The translations under genes and the position numbers were made by a program. The notes below the pieces were generated by a model, which ran no database searches, was not told the origin of the DNA, and saw only the letters and a program-made list of their open reading frames with translations. This document shows positions 9,401 to 17,627 of a stretch of 64,000 bases of DNA, in pieces. The DNA comes from UBA3064 sp023258775 (GTDB lineage Bacteria > Pseudomonadota > Gammaproteobacteria > Burkholderiales > Burkholderiaceae_E). The stretch lies in assembly GCA_044355655.1 (NCBI GenBank), contig JBIKXS010000010.1, forward strand, positions 18,625 to 82,624. The letters run 5' to 3'. Numbering within the stretch: the first letter of the stretch is position 1; each line of letters opens with the position of its first letter.

Positions 9401-9944
9401 CGCAAGACTGCCGCTTGCCCAGATAAGTCCCGCCCCACAGGGTCAATGGCTTGCGGGCGTGGTCACGGCCCTGCGCACCCAAATGACAAGGCGTGGCAAG
9501 ATGCTTTTTGTCACGCTTGACGATGCAAGTGCCACACTTGAAGCAGCAGTCTTCGCTGAGTCAATTGATAAGCACCGCCAGCTCTTGAAAATTGATGACT
9601 TGCTTATTGCCTATGGGAAAGTGAGTCGTGATGATTACAGTGGTGGTCAGCGTCTTGTTGTCGAGCGCATGCTTGATTTGTCAAGCGCCAGGGCCGAATT
9701 TGCACGGTCTGTGCGGGTGGAGCTCAATGGCCAGGCCGACGCGATTCGTTTGAAAAAAGCGCTTACACTTTTTAGTGCACCCGAAGGCCAGCAAGGTTGC
9801 TCGGTGGTCATTCGGTATCACAACGATAACGCAAGCTGTGAACTGAAGCTGCCGCCGCAGTGCAAAGTCCGTCCTGATGATGCTTTGCTTGCCTTGATTC
9901 AGAGCGAGTTCAAAGGTAGTCAGGCCGAAGTGGTCTATCACTGA
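6456..9944 (+). CDS. dnaE: DNA polymerase III alpha subunit
   Basis: The replicative polymerase catalytic subunit, 1162 residues, close to the E. coli length. An N-terminal PHP domain (FVHLRVHTEYS) is followed by the palm with catalytic aspartates in PDFDIDFCQDKR and in LVKFDFLGLRNLT, then GPGRGSGAGSLVAFALGITD. After these come the helix-hairpin-helix and OB-fold regions (QMTRRGKMLFVTLDD). An internal beta-clamp motif QESLFG lies near residue 923. The ATG is 27 bp downstream of the aminotransferase. It is followed after 7 bp by msbA, suggesting read-through from the polymerase gene. Confidence 0.97.
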   Translation: MDAPGFVHLRVHTEYSISDSIVRIDALVEAALADHQPAVAVTDLANLFGWVKFYKAARAKGIQPICGADLWISNETDRERPFRLLVLVENQQGYLSLCRLLSRAWLENEHRGRGEIKKSWFAERDGQGQRYSHGLIALSGGVEGEIGQALLAGRSQQAKELAKSWATLFDENSFFLEVWRRDDDADEKFVRDSAHLALALDLPLVATHPVQFIERDAYRAHEARVCIAEGEMLANPRRPRHFSESQYFLTQSEMQQRFADLPAALANAVTIAQRCCFNMTLGKAYLPDFPTPSGYTIDDFMREQAAHGLEDRLKQCFPDEGERNTHRPSYQERLLYECDTIVQMGFSGYFLIVADFINWAKAHQVPVGPGRGSGAGSLVAFALGITDLDPIPYALLFERFLNPERVSMPDFDIDFCQDKRSLVIDYVRKRYGSDAVSQIATFGTMASKAVIRDVGRVLDIGYTFCDQLSKLIPVVQNKPLSLARAKEAEPLLKQREQEEDEVREILALAEPLEDITRNVGMHAGGVLIAPGHLTDFCPLYRQPGDESAVISQFDKDDVEAVGLVKFDFLGLRNLTIIETAIEYIRRRHPEFQLEQATKGFSDPQAYQVLKQANTTAIFQLESEGMKKLLKKLEPDRFEDIIAVLALYRPGPLGSGMVDDFILRKKGVQSIDYFHPDLKACLEPTYGVIVYQEQVMQIAQIIGGYTLGGADLLRRAMGKKKPEEMAQHRDIFVKGAITKGYALELANKLFDLMAMFAEYGFNKSHTAAYAVVTYQTAWLKAHYPAEFMAATLSSDMDDTDKVQLFVSDTKHNGVQLLAPDVHASAWRFEPVYEAGKAAIRYGLGAVKGAGEAAVKHLLAARSQGRFKHLFDLCKRVDRRIVNRRTLEAMIRAGALDEIEHDRARALASVGLAMDEAEKSLASLGQESLFGEVFGQDADADTESHYLKVPAWSERQRLQEEKLALGFFLSGHLFHAYASEVRRFARLPLAQISPAPQGQWLAGVVTALRTQMTRRGKMLFVTLDDASATLEAAVFAESIDKHRQLLKIDDLLIAYGKVSRDDYSGGQRLVVERMLDLSSARAEFARSVRVELNGQADAIRLKKALTLFSAPEGQQGCSVVIRYHNDNASCELKLPPQCKVRPDDALLALIQSEFKGSQAEVVYH

Positions 9945-9951
9945 AGGCCGG

Positions 9952-11739
9952 ATGATGATGAGTCAAGCGCCGGACGAAGCGCCCCGGCCCCTCGTTGCCT
10001 CGTCGCTTGCTTCTGGGGAAAGCGTCTGGCGAAGATTGCTGAGCTATCTTCGCCCCTACGCTTGGGTGTTGACCGCATCAATGTTAGCCATGGCACTGGC
10101 CGGACTCGCTGAGCCTTTGCTACCAGCAATGCTCAAGGTTGGACTGGACAGGGGCTTTGGGCCCGGCGCTGATCTTGCCTTGTGGCAGGTACCTGCAGCG
10201 GTCATTGGCTTAATGCTCGTTAGGGGGCTTTGTGTGGTCGCTGCCTCAATCGGTATTGGCTGGGTGGAGTCACACGTACTGGCCGATTTACGCCGCGATA
10301 TGTTTGAAACCTTATTACATTTACCTGCGCTGCGTTTTGATCAAAGCAGCAGTGGCCCCCTGATTTCCCGTTTTACCCACGATGCAACGCAAGTGATGAG
10401 CGCCGGGGCACGAAGCCTTAGCATTCTTGTACGCGATTCAATCACGGTGCTCGGACTGTTGGGCTGGCTCTTTTGGCTTAATTGGTCCTTAACACTGATT
10501 ATTCTTGCTATGGGGCCAGCCATTGCCCTCACCATGATAAGCATCAATCGCCGCCTTAGACGGCTAAGTGCTGATCATTTGCGTGCAATGGGCGAACTTA
10601 CGCAGCGTGTCGATGAAAGCATTGGCGCTCAACGTGTCATTAAGGTTGACGGTGGACATCGAATGGAGCGCGAGCGTTTCTTTGTGGTGACTAAAAGACT
10701 TCGCCAGGTGTCCAGACGTTTTTCCGCCATGGCTGCGCTCGGATCACCAGCAAATCAGGTGATTGCTGCGATTGCGGTTTCGGTGGTGATTGTGGTCGCG
10801 ATGGAGCAATCAAGGCAACAAGCCTCCTCCGTGGGAAGTTTTGTATCTTTCGTCACCGCCTTATTGATGTTGCTTGCTCCATTAAGAAATCTATCGAACC
10901 TTGGGGGCCCTATCCAAACCACGCTCACCGCTTGCGAATCGGTCTTCGCCCTTATCGACGAGCCTCGAGAGGCCGATAAGGGACAGCAGTCAGTTCAAAA
11001 CTTGCGCGGTGACTTATGTTTTGATGGCATTACCTTAAGCTACCCGGGAGCCGCGGCCCCGGCGCTTCGGGCGTTAAGCCTTCGTGTGCACGAGGGCGAA
11101 CACGTGGCCTTGGTTGGTCCTTCGGGTTCTGGAAAAACCAGTCTTGTCAATCTCATTCCAAGGCTGTATCACCCGCAAGCCGGAAAAATTTATATTGATA
11201 ATATCGATATTACTGAGATATCGTTATCAATATTGCGAAGTCAGATTGCGATTGTCAGCCAAGATGTGAGGCTTTTTGATGACAGTATCGCGGCAAACGT
11301 TGCCTACGGTGCGCAACGCGGTGCGAGCAAAGCGGCAATTCGAGAGGCGCTTGCCCATGCTCAATTGCTTGAGTGGGTCGAAGCACAGGCAAAAGGGCTA
11401 GATAGTCTAGTTGGGGAAAACGGAGCACGCTTGTCGGGAGGGCAACGCCAACGTCTTGCAATAGCGCGTGCGATCTTGAAGAATGCGCCGATTCTAATTT
11501 TGGATGAAGCGACCTCGGCCCTGGATACTGAATCTGAACGTGCTGTTCAAACCGCTTTGGAATCACTTATGAAGGGTCGAACCACACTGACGATCGCGCA
11601 TCGCTTATCGACTGTTATCCATGCTGATCGGATTGTCGTCATGCAAGCCGGACGGATTGTGGAGATCGGCAAGCATGATGCACTGTTAGCACGCGATGGC
11701 CTTTATGCAAGACTTTGCCAAGGCGGCGAGCTGACATGA
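9952..11739 (+). CDS. msbA: Lipid A export ABC transporter, permease/ATPase
   Basis: A half-size ABC exporter of 595 residues that flips lipid A-core across the inner membrane. The transmembrane domain (about residues 35-330, six helices) is fused to an ATPase domain with Walker A GPSGSGKTSL (about 390-399), signature LSGGQRQRLAIARA, Walker B ILILDEATSALD and the H-loop in TIAHRLSTV. Its position between dnaE and an O-antigen-ligase-like gene supports a role in lipopolysaccharide export. Several consecutive ATG codons (9952, 9955, 9958) make the exact start uncertain by a few residues. Confidence 0.93.
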   Translation: MMMSQAPDEAPRPLVASSLASGESVWRRLLSYLRPYAWVLTASMLAMALAGLAEPLLPAMLKVGLDRGFGPGADLALWQVPAAVIGLMLVRGLCVVAASIGIGWVESHVLADLRRDMFETLLHLPALRFDQSSSGPLISRFTHDATQVMSAGARSLSILVRDSITVLGLLGWLFWLNWSLTLIILAMGPAIALTMISINRRLRRLSADHLRAMGELTQRVDESIGAQRVIKVDGGHRMERERFFVVTKRLRQVSRRFSAMAALGSPANQVIAAIAVSVVIVVAMEQSRQQASSVGSFVSFVTALLMLLAPLRNLSNLGGPIQTTLTACESVFALIDEPREADKGQQSVQNLRGDLCFDGITLSYPGAAAPALRALSLRVHEGEHVALVGPSGSGKTSLVNLIPRLYHPQAGKIYIDNIDITEISLSILRSQIAIVSQDVRLFDDSIAANVAYGAQRGASKAAIREALAHAQLLEWVEAQAKGLDSLVGENGARLSGGQRQRLAIARAILKNAPILILDEATSALDTESERAVQTALESLMKGRTTLTIAHRLSTVIHADRIVVMQAGRIVEIGKHDALLARDGLYARLCQGGELT

Positions 11740-11782
11740 TGCAATATTTCGCGTCAATGCTGAGATTGAAGGAAGCCGCTCG

Positions 11783-13105
11783 ATGAATTTTGCACGTCGT
11801 GTTTGGGGCTCATGTTTGCTGATCACAGTCTGCATGGGCAGTTTCGGGATCGCTGGTCTCTCGCTCGGCTTCGGTGTCACCTTGCTGGTAAGTTTGGCCG
11901 CACTAGAGCCAGCGCTGGTTAAGCAGCGCTTATCGCGATTGCCTTTATTGCTCTCTGCAGGCCTTTTTCTGCTATGGGGACTTCTTACGCTGGCGTGGAC
12001 AGAGGCCAGCTCGCTATTGACGCCACTATCTAACTGGTCACATTGGCTGATCCTGATACCTGCAGCTGGATTCATGATGACAGATGATGTCCGTCATGGG
12101 ATTTGGCGAGCTTTGGTTGCGGTCCAGTTAATCGTTGCGATTTGGTCGATTTATGTCGGGATCGACTGTGCTATCGATTGGAATCCATACCCAGATGCGG
12201 GGGATTGCATGAATAAGCGCATACCCCATGGCAATACTCAGGCGAGCTGGATGCTCGGGTTTTCCTCCTTACTTGCGCTGATATGGCTCGAAGGTCGCTG
12301 GCGTTGGGCATGCGCATCTGTGCTTGCGCTTCCCTTGCTGCTGATGGGCGGTCTGACTGCTTTTATCTTGCTGGCAGCTGGTCTTGCGGTTGCGTTTATA
12401 TGTTCAGTGCCGCTAAAGCCCTGGCGATTACAGGTCTTGATTGCTGCGGCAGCATTTGGAATCGTCGGCGTGATGTTCAACCCGATGCTTCAGGCAGATA
12501 TTCATGCGCTTATTCAATCAAGTGAGCACAACCTGCTGCAAACAGTTCACTCGGAGGAGACTGGGAAACAGGGACCAAGGGCATCAACAGCAGGAAGCGG
12601 ACAAGACTCTCAATCCAGTGCGGCTGAGCGTATGGCTTTTTGGCGAGCCTCCGCGTTGGCTATTCGGGATCGGCCCTTGATTGGTCATGGTATGGGCAGT
12701 TGGTCAGAGGTGTATCGCGGCTTTCATCCTCAGGTGCAGGGGCCTGCAAGCGGTGTAAATCCGCAAAGTAGTTACTTGCATATTGCAGTGGAGCAGGGAT
12801 TAATCGGTTTATGTTTATTCTTAGGACTTTTGGCTGCGCTCTGGCAGGCTGCTCGTTGGCTGACAGGATTTGAAGCTGTCGCGTTTCGAATGCTGATCGT
12901 TAGCTTTTCGGTGGCGAGCCTGTTCTACAGCTGGACGCATGATGCCGGTGCTTCGCGGATGTTCCTGGTGCTAATGGTGCTTTGTCTGGCCGGTTTGCGC
13001 GCTCCTCAGCAGGCTTCAACGGGTCCTGTGCACCCAAAAGGCGAACCAAACCTTAACTCCCGCAGCCCGGCTCGCGAGCGCCGATCTAAGAAGGTCAAGC
13101 CTTGA
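11783..13105 (+). CDS. O-antigen ligase/polymerase-like membrane protein
   Basis: A polytopic inner-membrane protein of 440 residues with about ten hydrophobic helices and a large periplasmic loop (about residues 245-320). The Wzy_C-type segment PLIGHGMGSWSEVYRGF followed by NPQSSYLHIAVEQGLIGL is characteristic of WaaL/Wzy proteins. These join O-antigen or related glycans to lipid A-core, or polymerise them. The adjacent msbA fits lipopolysaccharide maturation. Ligase and polymerase are hard to separate by sequence. The C-terminus is a basic cytoplasmic tail (ARERRSKKVKP). Confidence 0.8.
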   Translation: MNFARRVWGSCLLITVCMGSFGIAGLSLGFGVTLLVSLAALEPALVKQRLSRLPLLLSAGLFLLWGLLTLAWTEASSLLTPLSNWSHWLILIPAAGFMMTDDVRHGIWRALVAVQLIVAIWSIYVGIDCAIDWNPYPDAGDCMNKRIPHGNTQASWMLGFSSLLALIWLEGRWRWACASVLALPLLLMGGLTAFILLAAGLAVAFICSVPLKPWRLQVLIAAAAFGIVGVMFNPMLQADIHALIQSSEHNLLQTVHSEETGKQGPRASTAGSGQDSQSSAAERMAFWRASALAIRDRPLIGHGMGSWSEVYRGFHPQVQGPASGVNPQSSYLHIAVEQGLIGLCLFLGLLAALWQAARWLTGFEAVAFRMLIVSFSVASLFYSWTHDAGASRMFLVLMVLCLAGLRAPQQASTGPVHPKGEPNLNSRSPARERRSKKVKP

Positions 13106-13153
13106 TTCGAGATACATTTCCTCAGTTTTGCTATTTAATTTGGAGCATTTAAT

Positions 13154-13738
13154 ATGTCAGAACGTTACCCCTTGCCTGCAATTGAGTCATTGCCTGCCGA
13201 TATCCGAGAAATGATGCTAAAAGTGCAGGAAAAATCGGGGTTTGTTCCCAATGTTTTTCTGAAACTTGCAAGACGTCCCGCAGAGTTTCGCGCTTTTTTT
13301 GCCTACCATGACGCCTTAATGCTCAAGGAAGGTAATTTGTCCAAAGCCGAGCGTGAAATGATCGTCGTGGCCACAAGTGCGGCGAACCAATGTCTTTATT
13401 GTGTGGTTGCCCATGGTGCCTTGTTGCGAATTTTTGAGAAAAAGCCACTGATTGCAGATCAGATCGCCATTAATCATCGCAAGGCGGACATTACCCCGCG
13501 GCAGCGTGCGATTCTTGACTTTGCAATGAAGGTAGCCTTCGAATCCGACACGATTGAGGACCTTGACTTCGAAATGCTCCATGAGCATGGACTTACTGAT
13601 GAAGATGCTTGGGATATTGGAGCGATTGCCGCTTTCTTTGCCCTAAGCAACCGGATGGCTAACTTGTCGGGGATGATGCCTAACCATGAGTTTTACTTAA
13701 TGGGACGTGTTCCCCGTGATAAGTCTGCGTCAAGATAA
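13154..13738 (+). CDS. Peroxidase-related enzyme, AhpD/CMD-like
   Basis: A 194-residue protein of the carboxymuconolactone decarboxylase/AhpD-like superfamily. The redox CxxC with its following histidine is in NQCLYCVVAHGALLRI (about residues 78-93), as in alkylhydroperoxidase D-like proteins. It probably reduces peroxides or acts as a thiol antioxidant; the electron donor is unknown. The C-terminal HEFYLMGRVPR looks like the natural family end. The stop codon lies at the beginning of a 33-bp tandem repeat, listed separately. Ribosome binding site: GGAG in TTTGGAGCA before the ATG. Confidence 0.82.
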   Translation: MSERYPLPAIESLPADIREMMLKVQEKSGFVPNVFLKLARRPAEFRAFFAYHDALMLKEGNLSKAEREMIVVATSAANQCLYCVVAHGALLRIFEKKPLIADQIAINHRKADITPRQRAILDFAMKVAFESDTIEDLDFEMLHEHGLTDEDAWDIGAIAAFFALSNRMANLSGMMPNHEFYLMGRVPRDKSASR

Positions 13739-13837
13739 GGCAACACGCGAAGCCGATGTCTTTCAAGATGAGGCAACACGCGAAGCCGATGTCTTTCAAA
13801 ATAAGGCAACACGCGAAGCCGATGTCTTTCAAGATAC
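13730..13837. repeat. 33-bp direct tandem repeat, about 3.2 copies
   Basis: Three near-identical 33-bp units share the core CAACACGCGAAGCCGATGTC, starting at 13741, 13774 and 13807, with part of a unit before the first. Only a few positions differ (GATGAGG, AATAAGG and GATACGG junctions). The period is 11 codons. In the frame of a short plus-strand reading frame (13707-13892) it would encode KATREADVFQD three times. The first partial unit contains the stop codon of the AhpD-like gene. It fills most of the gap before the convergent rng gene. Confidence 0.9.
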
Positions 13838-13888
13838 GGGTCAGTTGCCAAGTGAACCAAAGCGAAAGAAAGCGCCCGCCTGGCCTGT

Positions 13889-15373
13889 CTAACTTAAGAC
13901 AATGTCATAGTGCTCCTGACCATAGTTAGTCTCAACGGCGAGAGATACCGGTTTGCCGATATCCTCGCTAAGGCTTGCAAGGCTGGCCGACTCTTCATCG
14001 AGAAATAAATCGATGACCTGAGGGTTAGCAATAATGCGAAAGCCTTTAGGATCGAATTGGCTGGCCTCGCGACGAATCTCTCGCAGTATTTCATAACAAA
14101 CGCTGCGCGCGGTTTTCACTTCGCCCTTACCTTGGCATAGCGGGCAGGATTCGCGAAGAATATGAGCCAGTGATTCTCTGGTCCGTTTACGTGTCATTTC
14201 GACGAGCCCCAAACCCGTAAACCCAAGCACAGCGCTTCGCGTTCGATCAGCCGATAGCGCTTTTCTTAATTCATGCAGGACAGCATCACGGTGGTGTTCG
14301 TGATGCATGTCGATAAAATCAATCACAATGATGCCACCAAGATTGCGCAAGCGAAGCTGACGTGCGATCGCGTGAGCAGCTTCCATATTGGTCTTGAACA
14401 CAGTGTCATCGAAATTTTTGCCACCAACATAACCCCCGGTATTCACATCGATCGTTGTGAGCGCTTCGGTTTGGTCAATCATGAGATAGCCGCCCGATTT
14501 CAGGTCGACGCGTCGCGCAAGTGCACGTTCGATTTCGGTTTCAATCCCATACAAATCAAAGATTGGTCGATCGCCGCGATAGAGTCGAATCTTTTCCTCG
14601 ACCCCAGGCATATAGGCACTGGCAAAACGAGTCAAATGCTCCAACTCAGTTGGCTGGTCAACGCGCACACTTGCGGTTGATTCGCCCACCACGTCGCGCA
14701 GGCATCGTTCGCTGAGGCTTAACTCCTGATAAAGCAAGGAAGTTGCTGGTAACTGTTGACTGAGCCGCAAAATCTCCTGCCAGCGCTGCCTTAAGTATGC
14801 GATGTCAATCGCCAGGGCGGCGTCCTCAGCTTGCTCGGCCGAGGTTCGGACGATAAAGCCACCGCGCTCTTCAGCAGGGACTAAGGCTTGGAGACGTTGG
14901 CGCAGACGCTCGCGGTCACAATCCTGATCGATACGGGTTGATATGCCGATGTGCTTCGATTGAGGCAAGTAGACCAGAAGCCGACCCGCAATGCTGATCT
15001 GGGTTGAAAGTCTTGCCCCCTTGGTACCCAGCGGATCCTTGATCACCTGGACCAACAGCGGTTGCCCTAAAAAAAGTGTTTTTTCAATTTGAATTGCACT
15101 TAATCGCTGCTCATCGCGATGCTCCTGCCTGGCACCCAGTTGCCTGGCTTGCCAGAGATCAGCAACATGTAAGAACGCTGCACGTTCTAGACCGATATCA
15201 ATAAACGCCGATTGCATACCTGGTAAGACGCGATTCACCTTACCGAGATAAATATTGCCAACCAGGCCTTTGGTCACTGCGCGTTCGATGAATACTTCTT
15301 GCACCATACCCTGGCGGACCAGTGCTACCCGGGTTTCATGTGCGCTTGCATGGATCAGCAGTTCTTCAAGCAT
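13889..15373 (-). CDS. rng: Ribonuclease G
   Basis: RNase E/G-family endoribonuclease of 494 residues, the length of RNase G without the RNase E scaffold tail. It matures 16S rRNA 5' ends and decays mRNA. The N-terminal S1 domain (KGLVGNIYLGKVNRVLPGMQSAFIDIG, about residues 35-61) is followed by the 5'-sensor and DNase I-like catalytic region. The latter holds TIDVNTGGY and, further on, IVIDFID, which supply the metal-binding aspartates. The Zn-link is CPLCQGKG. It is last of the yebC-to-rng operon, starting three bases after maf ends. Confidence 0.95.
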   Translation of the reverse strand: MLEELLIHASAHETRVALVRQGMVQEVFIERAVTKGLVGNIYLGKVNRVLPGMQSAFIDIGLERAAFLHVADLWQARQLGARQEHRDEQRLSAIQIEKTLFLGQPLLVQVIKDPLGTKGARLSTQISIAGRLLVYLPQSKHIGISTRIDQDCDRERLRQRLQALVPAEERGGFIVRTSAEQAEDAALAIDIAYLRQRWQEILRLSQQLPATSLLYQELSLSERCLRDVVGESTASVRVDQPTELEHLTRFASAYMPGVEEKIRLYRGDRPIFDLYGIETEIERALARRVDLKSGGYLMIDQTEALTTIDVNTGGYVGGKNFDDTVFKTNMEAAHAIARQLRLRNLGGIIVIDFIDMHHEHHRDAVLHELRKALSADRTRSAVLGFTGLGLVEMTRKRTRESLAHILRESCPLCQGKGEVKTARSVCYEILREIRREASQFDPKGFRIIANPQVIDLFLDEESASLASLSEDIGKPVSLAVETNYGQEHYDIVLS

Positions 15374-15376
15374 GGC

Positions 15377-15973
15377 TTAGCGCAGTCCTAATACCTTGGC
15401 GGTGAGATAAAGAGGTAGTCCCATAATGCCACTTTGCGTGCCCTCAATACGGCGCACAAAGCTTCCGGCCTTACCCTGAATCCCATAGGCACCTGCCTTA
15501 TCCATGGGGTCGCCGGTTGCGACATAGGCTTTAATCTCTGCGTCACGCAGGCGAGCAAACCATACTTTAGAGACTTCGTGACGCATGACAACGCGACCTG
15601 TGGTTTTCACGCAGGCTACCGCGCTAATGACCCGATGCCGTCGTCCTGATAAAAGTTGTAACATGTTACACGCTTCATCAGCATCTTTGGGTTTACCAAG
15701 AATTTTTCCACCCAAGGCGACCGTTGTGTCAGCAACCAGAATTGGCCTTGGCTCCAAGGACTGCGCATGCATTCTGGCAAGTGCTGCCTGGGCTTTTGCC
15801 TGCACGACGCGTGTGACGTAATCACTTGGTGACTCGTTATCACGGCTCGACTCCAAAGCTTCAGGATCTTCATGGGCTTGCGGTAGAAGGAGGGTGACCG
15901 AAACCGGCAGAAATTGTAGCAATTCAAGCCTTCTTGGGCTTTGAGATGCGAGATAAATCGGAAGGCTAGACAC
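15377..15973 (-). CDS. maf: Maf-family nucleoside triphosphate pyrophosphatase
   Basis: A house-cleaning pyrophosphatase that hydrolyses non-canonical or modified NTPs. It shows the Maf signature LASQSPRRLELL near the N-terminus and VADTTVALGGKILGKP (catalytic aspartate) in the middle, then SGRRHRVISAV. The frame is open further upstream, but those residues overlap rlmH. The GTG at 15973, 4 bases after the rlmH stop, gives 198 residues, the normal Maf length. No good ribosome binding site is visible, so translation is probably coupled to rlmH. Confidence 0.87.
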   Translation of the reverse strand: MSSLPIYLASQSPRRLELLQFLPVSVTLLLPQAHEDPEALESSRDNESPSDYVTRVVQAKAQAALARMHAQSLEPRPILVADTTVALGGKILGKPKDADEACNMLQLLSGRRHRVISAVACVKTTGRVVMRHEVSKVWFARLRDAEIKAYVATGDPMDKAGAYGIQGKAGSFVRRIEGTQSGIMGLPLYLTAKVLGLR

Positions 15974-15977
15974 AACT

Positions 15978-16451
15978 TTAGGCGCGATGGTAGGGGTGCT
16001 GCTGAAGAATCGACCATGCACGAAACAGTTGCTCTGCAATAAGCACCCGAACAAGTCCATGGGGTAGGGTCAGGCTAGAAAGTTGCAAAATTAGCTTTGC
16101 CTGGGTGCGAATGTTCGGGTGCAGACCGTCGGCACCTCCGATTACAAAAGCGGGTACTTCGCCTTGCTCATGCCACTTCTGGCATTGTGCTGCAAACTCG
16201 ACTGAATTAAGTCGGCTTCCTCGTTCATCGAGGGCGACTAGAAAAAAGCTGCCTGATTGAAGTGATGTCTCGATGCGATGTGCCTCGCGCTGCATACATT
16301 GTTCTGTCAGACTCGACTGACTCCGTGGCTCTGCGCGCAACTCCCGCCATTGAATCTGCCAGTCCTTGGGCAACCGGGAACTGTATGCTTTGCAAGCTTC
16401 CTCGATCCAAGACGCAGGCTTATGGCCAACCGTTAACACAAGACTGCGCAT
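15978..16451 (-). CDS. rlmH: 23S rRNA pseudouridine-1915 N3-methyltransferase
   Basis: A SPOUT-class SAM methyltransferase of 157 residues that modifies pseudouridine 1915 in helix 69 of 23S rRNA. FVIGGADGLHPNIR contributes to the trefoil-knot cofactor pocket, and LSSLTLPHGLVRVLIAEQL followed by RAWSILQQHPYHRA is the strongly conserved C-terminus. It lies between rsfS (10 bp upstream) and maf (4 bp downstream), matching the usual betaproteobacterial order of ribosome-related genes. Confidence 0.95.
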   Translation of the reverse strand: MRSLVLTVGHKPASWIEEACKAYSSRLPKDWQIQWRELRAEPRSQSSLTEQCMQREAHRIETSLQSGSFFLVALDERGSRLNSVEFAAQCQKWHEQGEVPAFVIGGADGLHPNIRTQAKLILQLSSLTLPHGLVRVLIAEQLFRAWSILQQHPYHRA

Positions 16452-16460
16452 GCAAGCGAT

Positions 16461-16841
16461 TTATAGGTCGGCTTTGCTTACGCTTCGAGCACTCGATGCG
16501 CCAAGCTTCATCCGCACTGGTTTGTCGCCCCATATTTCTTCAAGACGATAATAGCTACGGATGGCTGGCTGCATAATATGTACCACCGCATCGCCTGCAT
16601 CGACCAACACCCACTCGCCGCTTGCCTCACCCTCAACGGCAAGAATCTCGCCACCGGCAGCTTTAACTTGTTGAGCGACACGCCAGGCTAGTGCCTTGGT
16701 CTGTCGATTCGAGGTACCACTGGCGATGATGACGCGATCAAAGAGGTCGCTTTGGCCGCCAGTGTTATAAACCTTGATGTCTTGTGCTTTTACGTCCTCA
16801 AGCGCGTCAACTATGACCCGCTGAAGCTTCCTAATATCCAT
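16461..16841 (-). CDS. rsfS: Ribosomal silencing factor RsfS
   Basis: A 126-residue Iojap/DUF143 protein that binds L14 on the 50S subunit and blocks subunit joining in starvation. Characteristic segments are DVKAQDIKVYN, FDRVIIASGTSNRQTKALAWRV and EWVLVDAGDAVVHIM. It is preceded by GAAGGAACG just before the ATG, and sits 42 bp after nadD in the same operon. Confidence 0.95.
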   Translation of the reverse strand: MDIRKLQRVIVDALEDVKAQDIKVYNTGGQSDLFDRVIIASGTSNRQTKALAWRVAQQVKAAGGEILAVEGEASGEWVLVDAGDAVVHIMQPAIRSYYRLEEIWGDKPVRMKLGASSARSVSKADL

Positions 16842-16883
16842 ATCGTTCCTTCATGAAGATCGCTTCCGATCCTCCCTTAATGC

Positions 16884-17627
16884 TTACTTAGACGGGCAAT
16901 AAAGCCCTTGATCCCGAATATAGTCCAACAAAGGCCTGCCAAGGAAGCGTTCTAGTGTTGCCGATTCGAGTTTTTCACCGACTCGATCCTTTGGAAGGCT
17001 TGCAGCTGCGGCAAACTCCGCTCGTAGCATGGTCGACGATGTTGGTACCGGGGACATCGAAAAAAAAACAATTCGGCCGTGGCTGTTGCGAGGCAGGTGA
17101 TCGCAACCGTGTACCTGGACGAGTGCTTCAACTGCTATGGGTAGATCCTGAAGTCCGAAACCAGGTCGGGTTGTCACCGCGAGATGGACATAATCAAGCA
17201 ACTGATCGTAGTGCTTCCAGCTCGCAAGATTTCTTAGCTGGTCAGCCCCAAGAATCATGACACGTCGCTTCTCCGGGTGTTCGAGGGCTAAATCTTTAAC
17301 AGTATCAATACTGTAGGTAGGCTGTTTGCTTGCTTCAAAGCGCTCGACCTCTCTTGTATCGATGTCAAAGTAAGATCGATCAGCATTAGCGATCAAACAA
17401 TTCAACATGGTCAGACGCTGGGTGTTGTCCGCGCGGCGTATGGCGCTGCTGGCTTGCTCAGCTTGCTTTTGCCACGACTGTCCTGTTGGCATTAGCTGAA
17501 TTCGATCGAGTGCAAGGGCAAGTTTTGCAGCATGTGCAAGGGCAAGATGTCCCAGATGAGGCGGATCAAAGCTGCCACCAAGCCAACCCCAAGTTGGCGC
17601 ATCAGGGGCGATGTCAGTCAGACCCAA
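16884..17627 (-). CDS. nadD: Nicotinate-nucleotide adenylyltransferase
   Basis: NaMN adenylyltransferase, 247 residues, in the NAD biosynthesis pathway (NaMN + ATP to deamido-NAD). The nucleotidyltransferase motif is WLGGSFDPPHLGHLALAH (GGxFDPxHxGH, about residues 15-32). There is a second ATP-binding region, STMLRAEFAA, toward the end, in place of the usual ISST-x-R motif. The only plausible start is a TTG at 17627, inside the hemF end (10-bp overlap), as there is no ATG or GTG before the active-site motif. This suggests translational coupling and low expression. Confidence 0.92.
   Translation of the reverse strand: MGLTDIAPDAPTWGWLGGSFDPPHLGHLALAHAAKLALALDRIQLMPTGQSWQKQAEQASSAIRRADNTQRLTMLNCLIANADRSYFDIDTREVERFEASKQPTYSIDTVKDLALEHPEKRRVMILGADQLRNLASWKHYDQLLDYVHLAVTTRPGFGLQDLPIAVEALVQVHGCDHLPRNSHGRIVFFSMSPVPTSSTMLRAEFAAAASLPKDRVGEKLESATLERFLGRPLLDYIRDQGLYCPSK

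Noticed and set aside
13707..13892. Separate small gene covering the 33-bp repeats
   Set aside because: The open frame begins inside the AhpD-like gene, has no ribosome binding site and owes its length to the repeat being a multiple of three. I report the repeat, not a gene.
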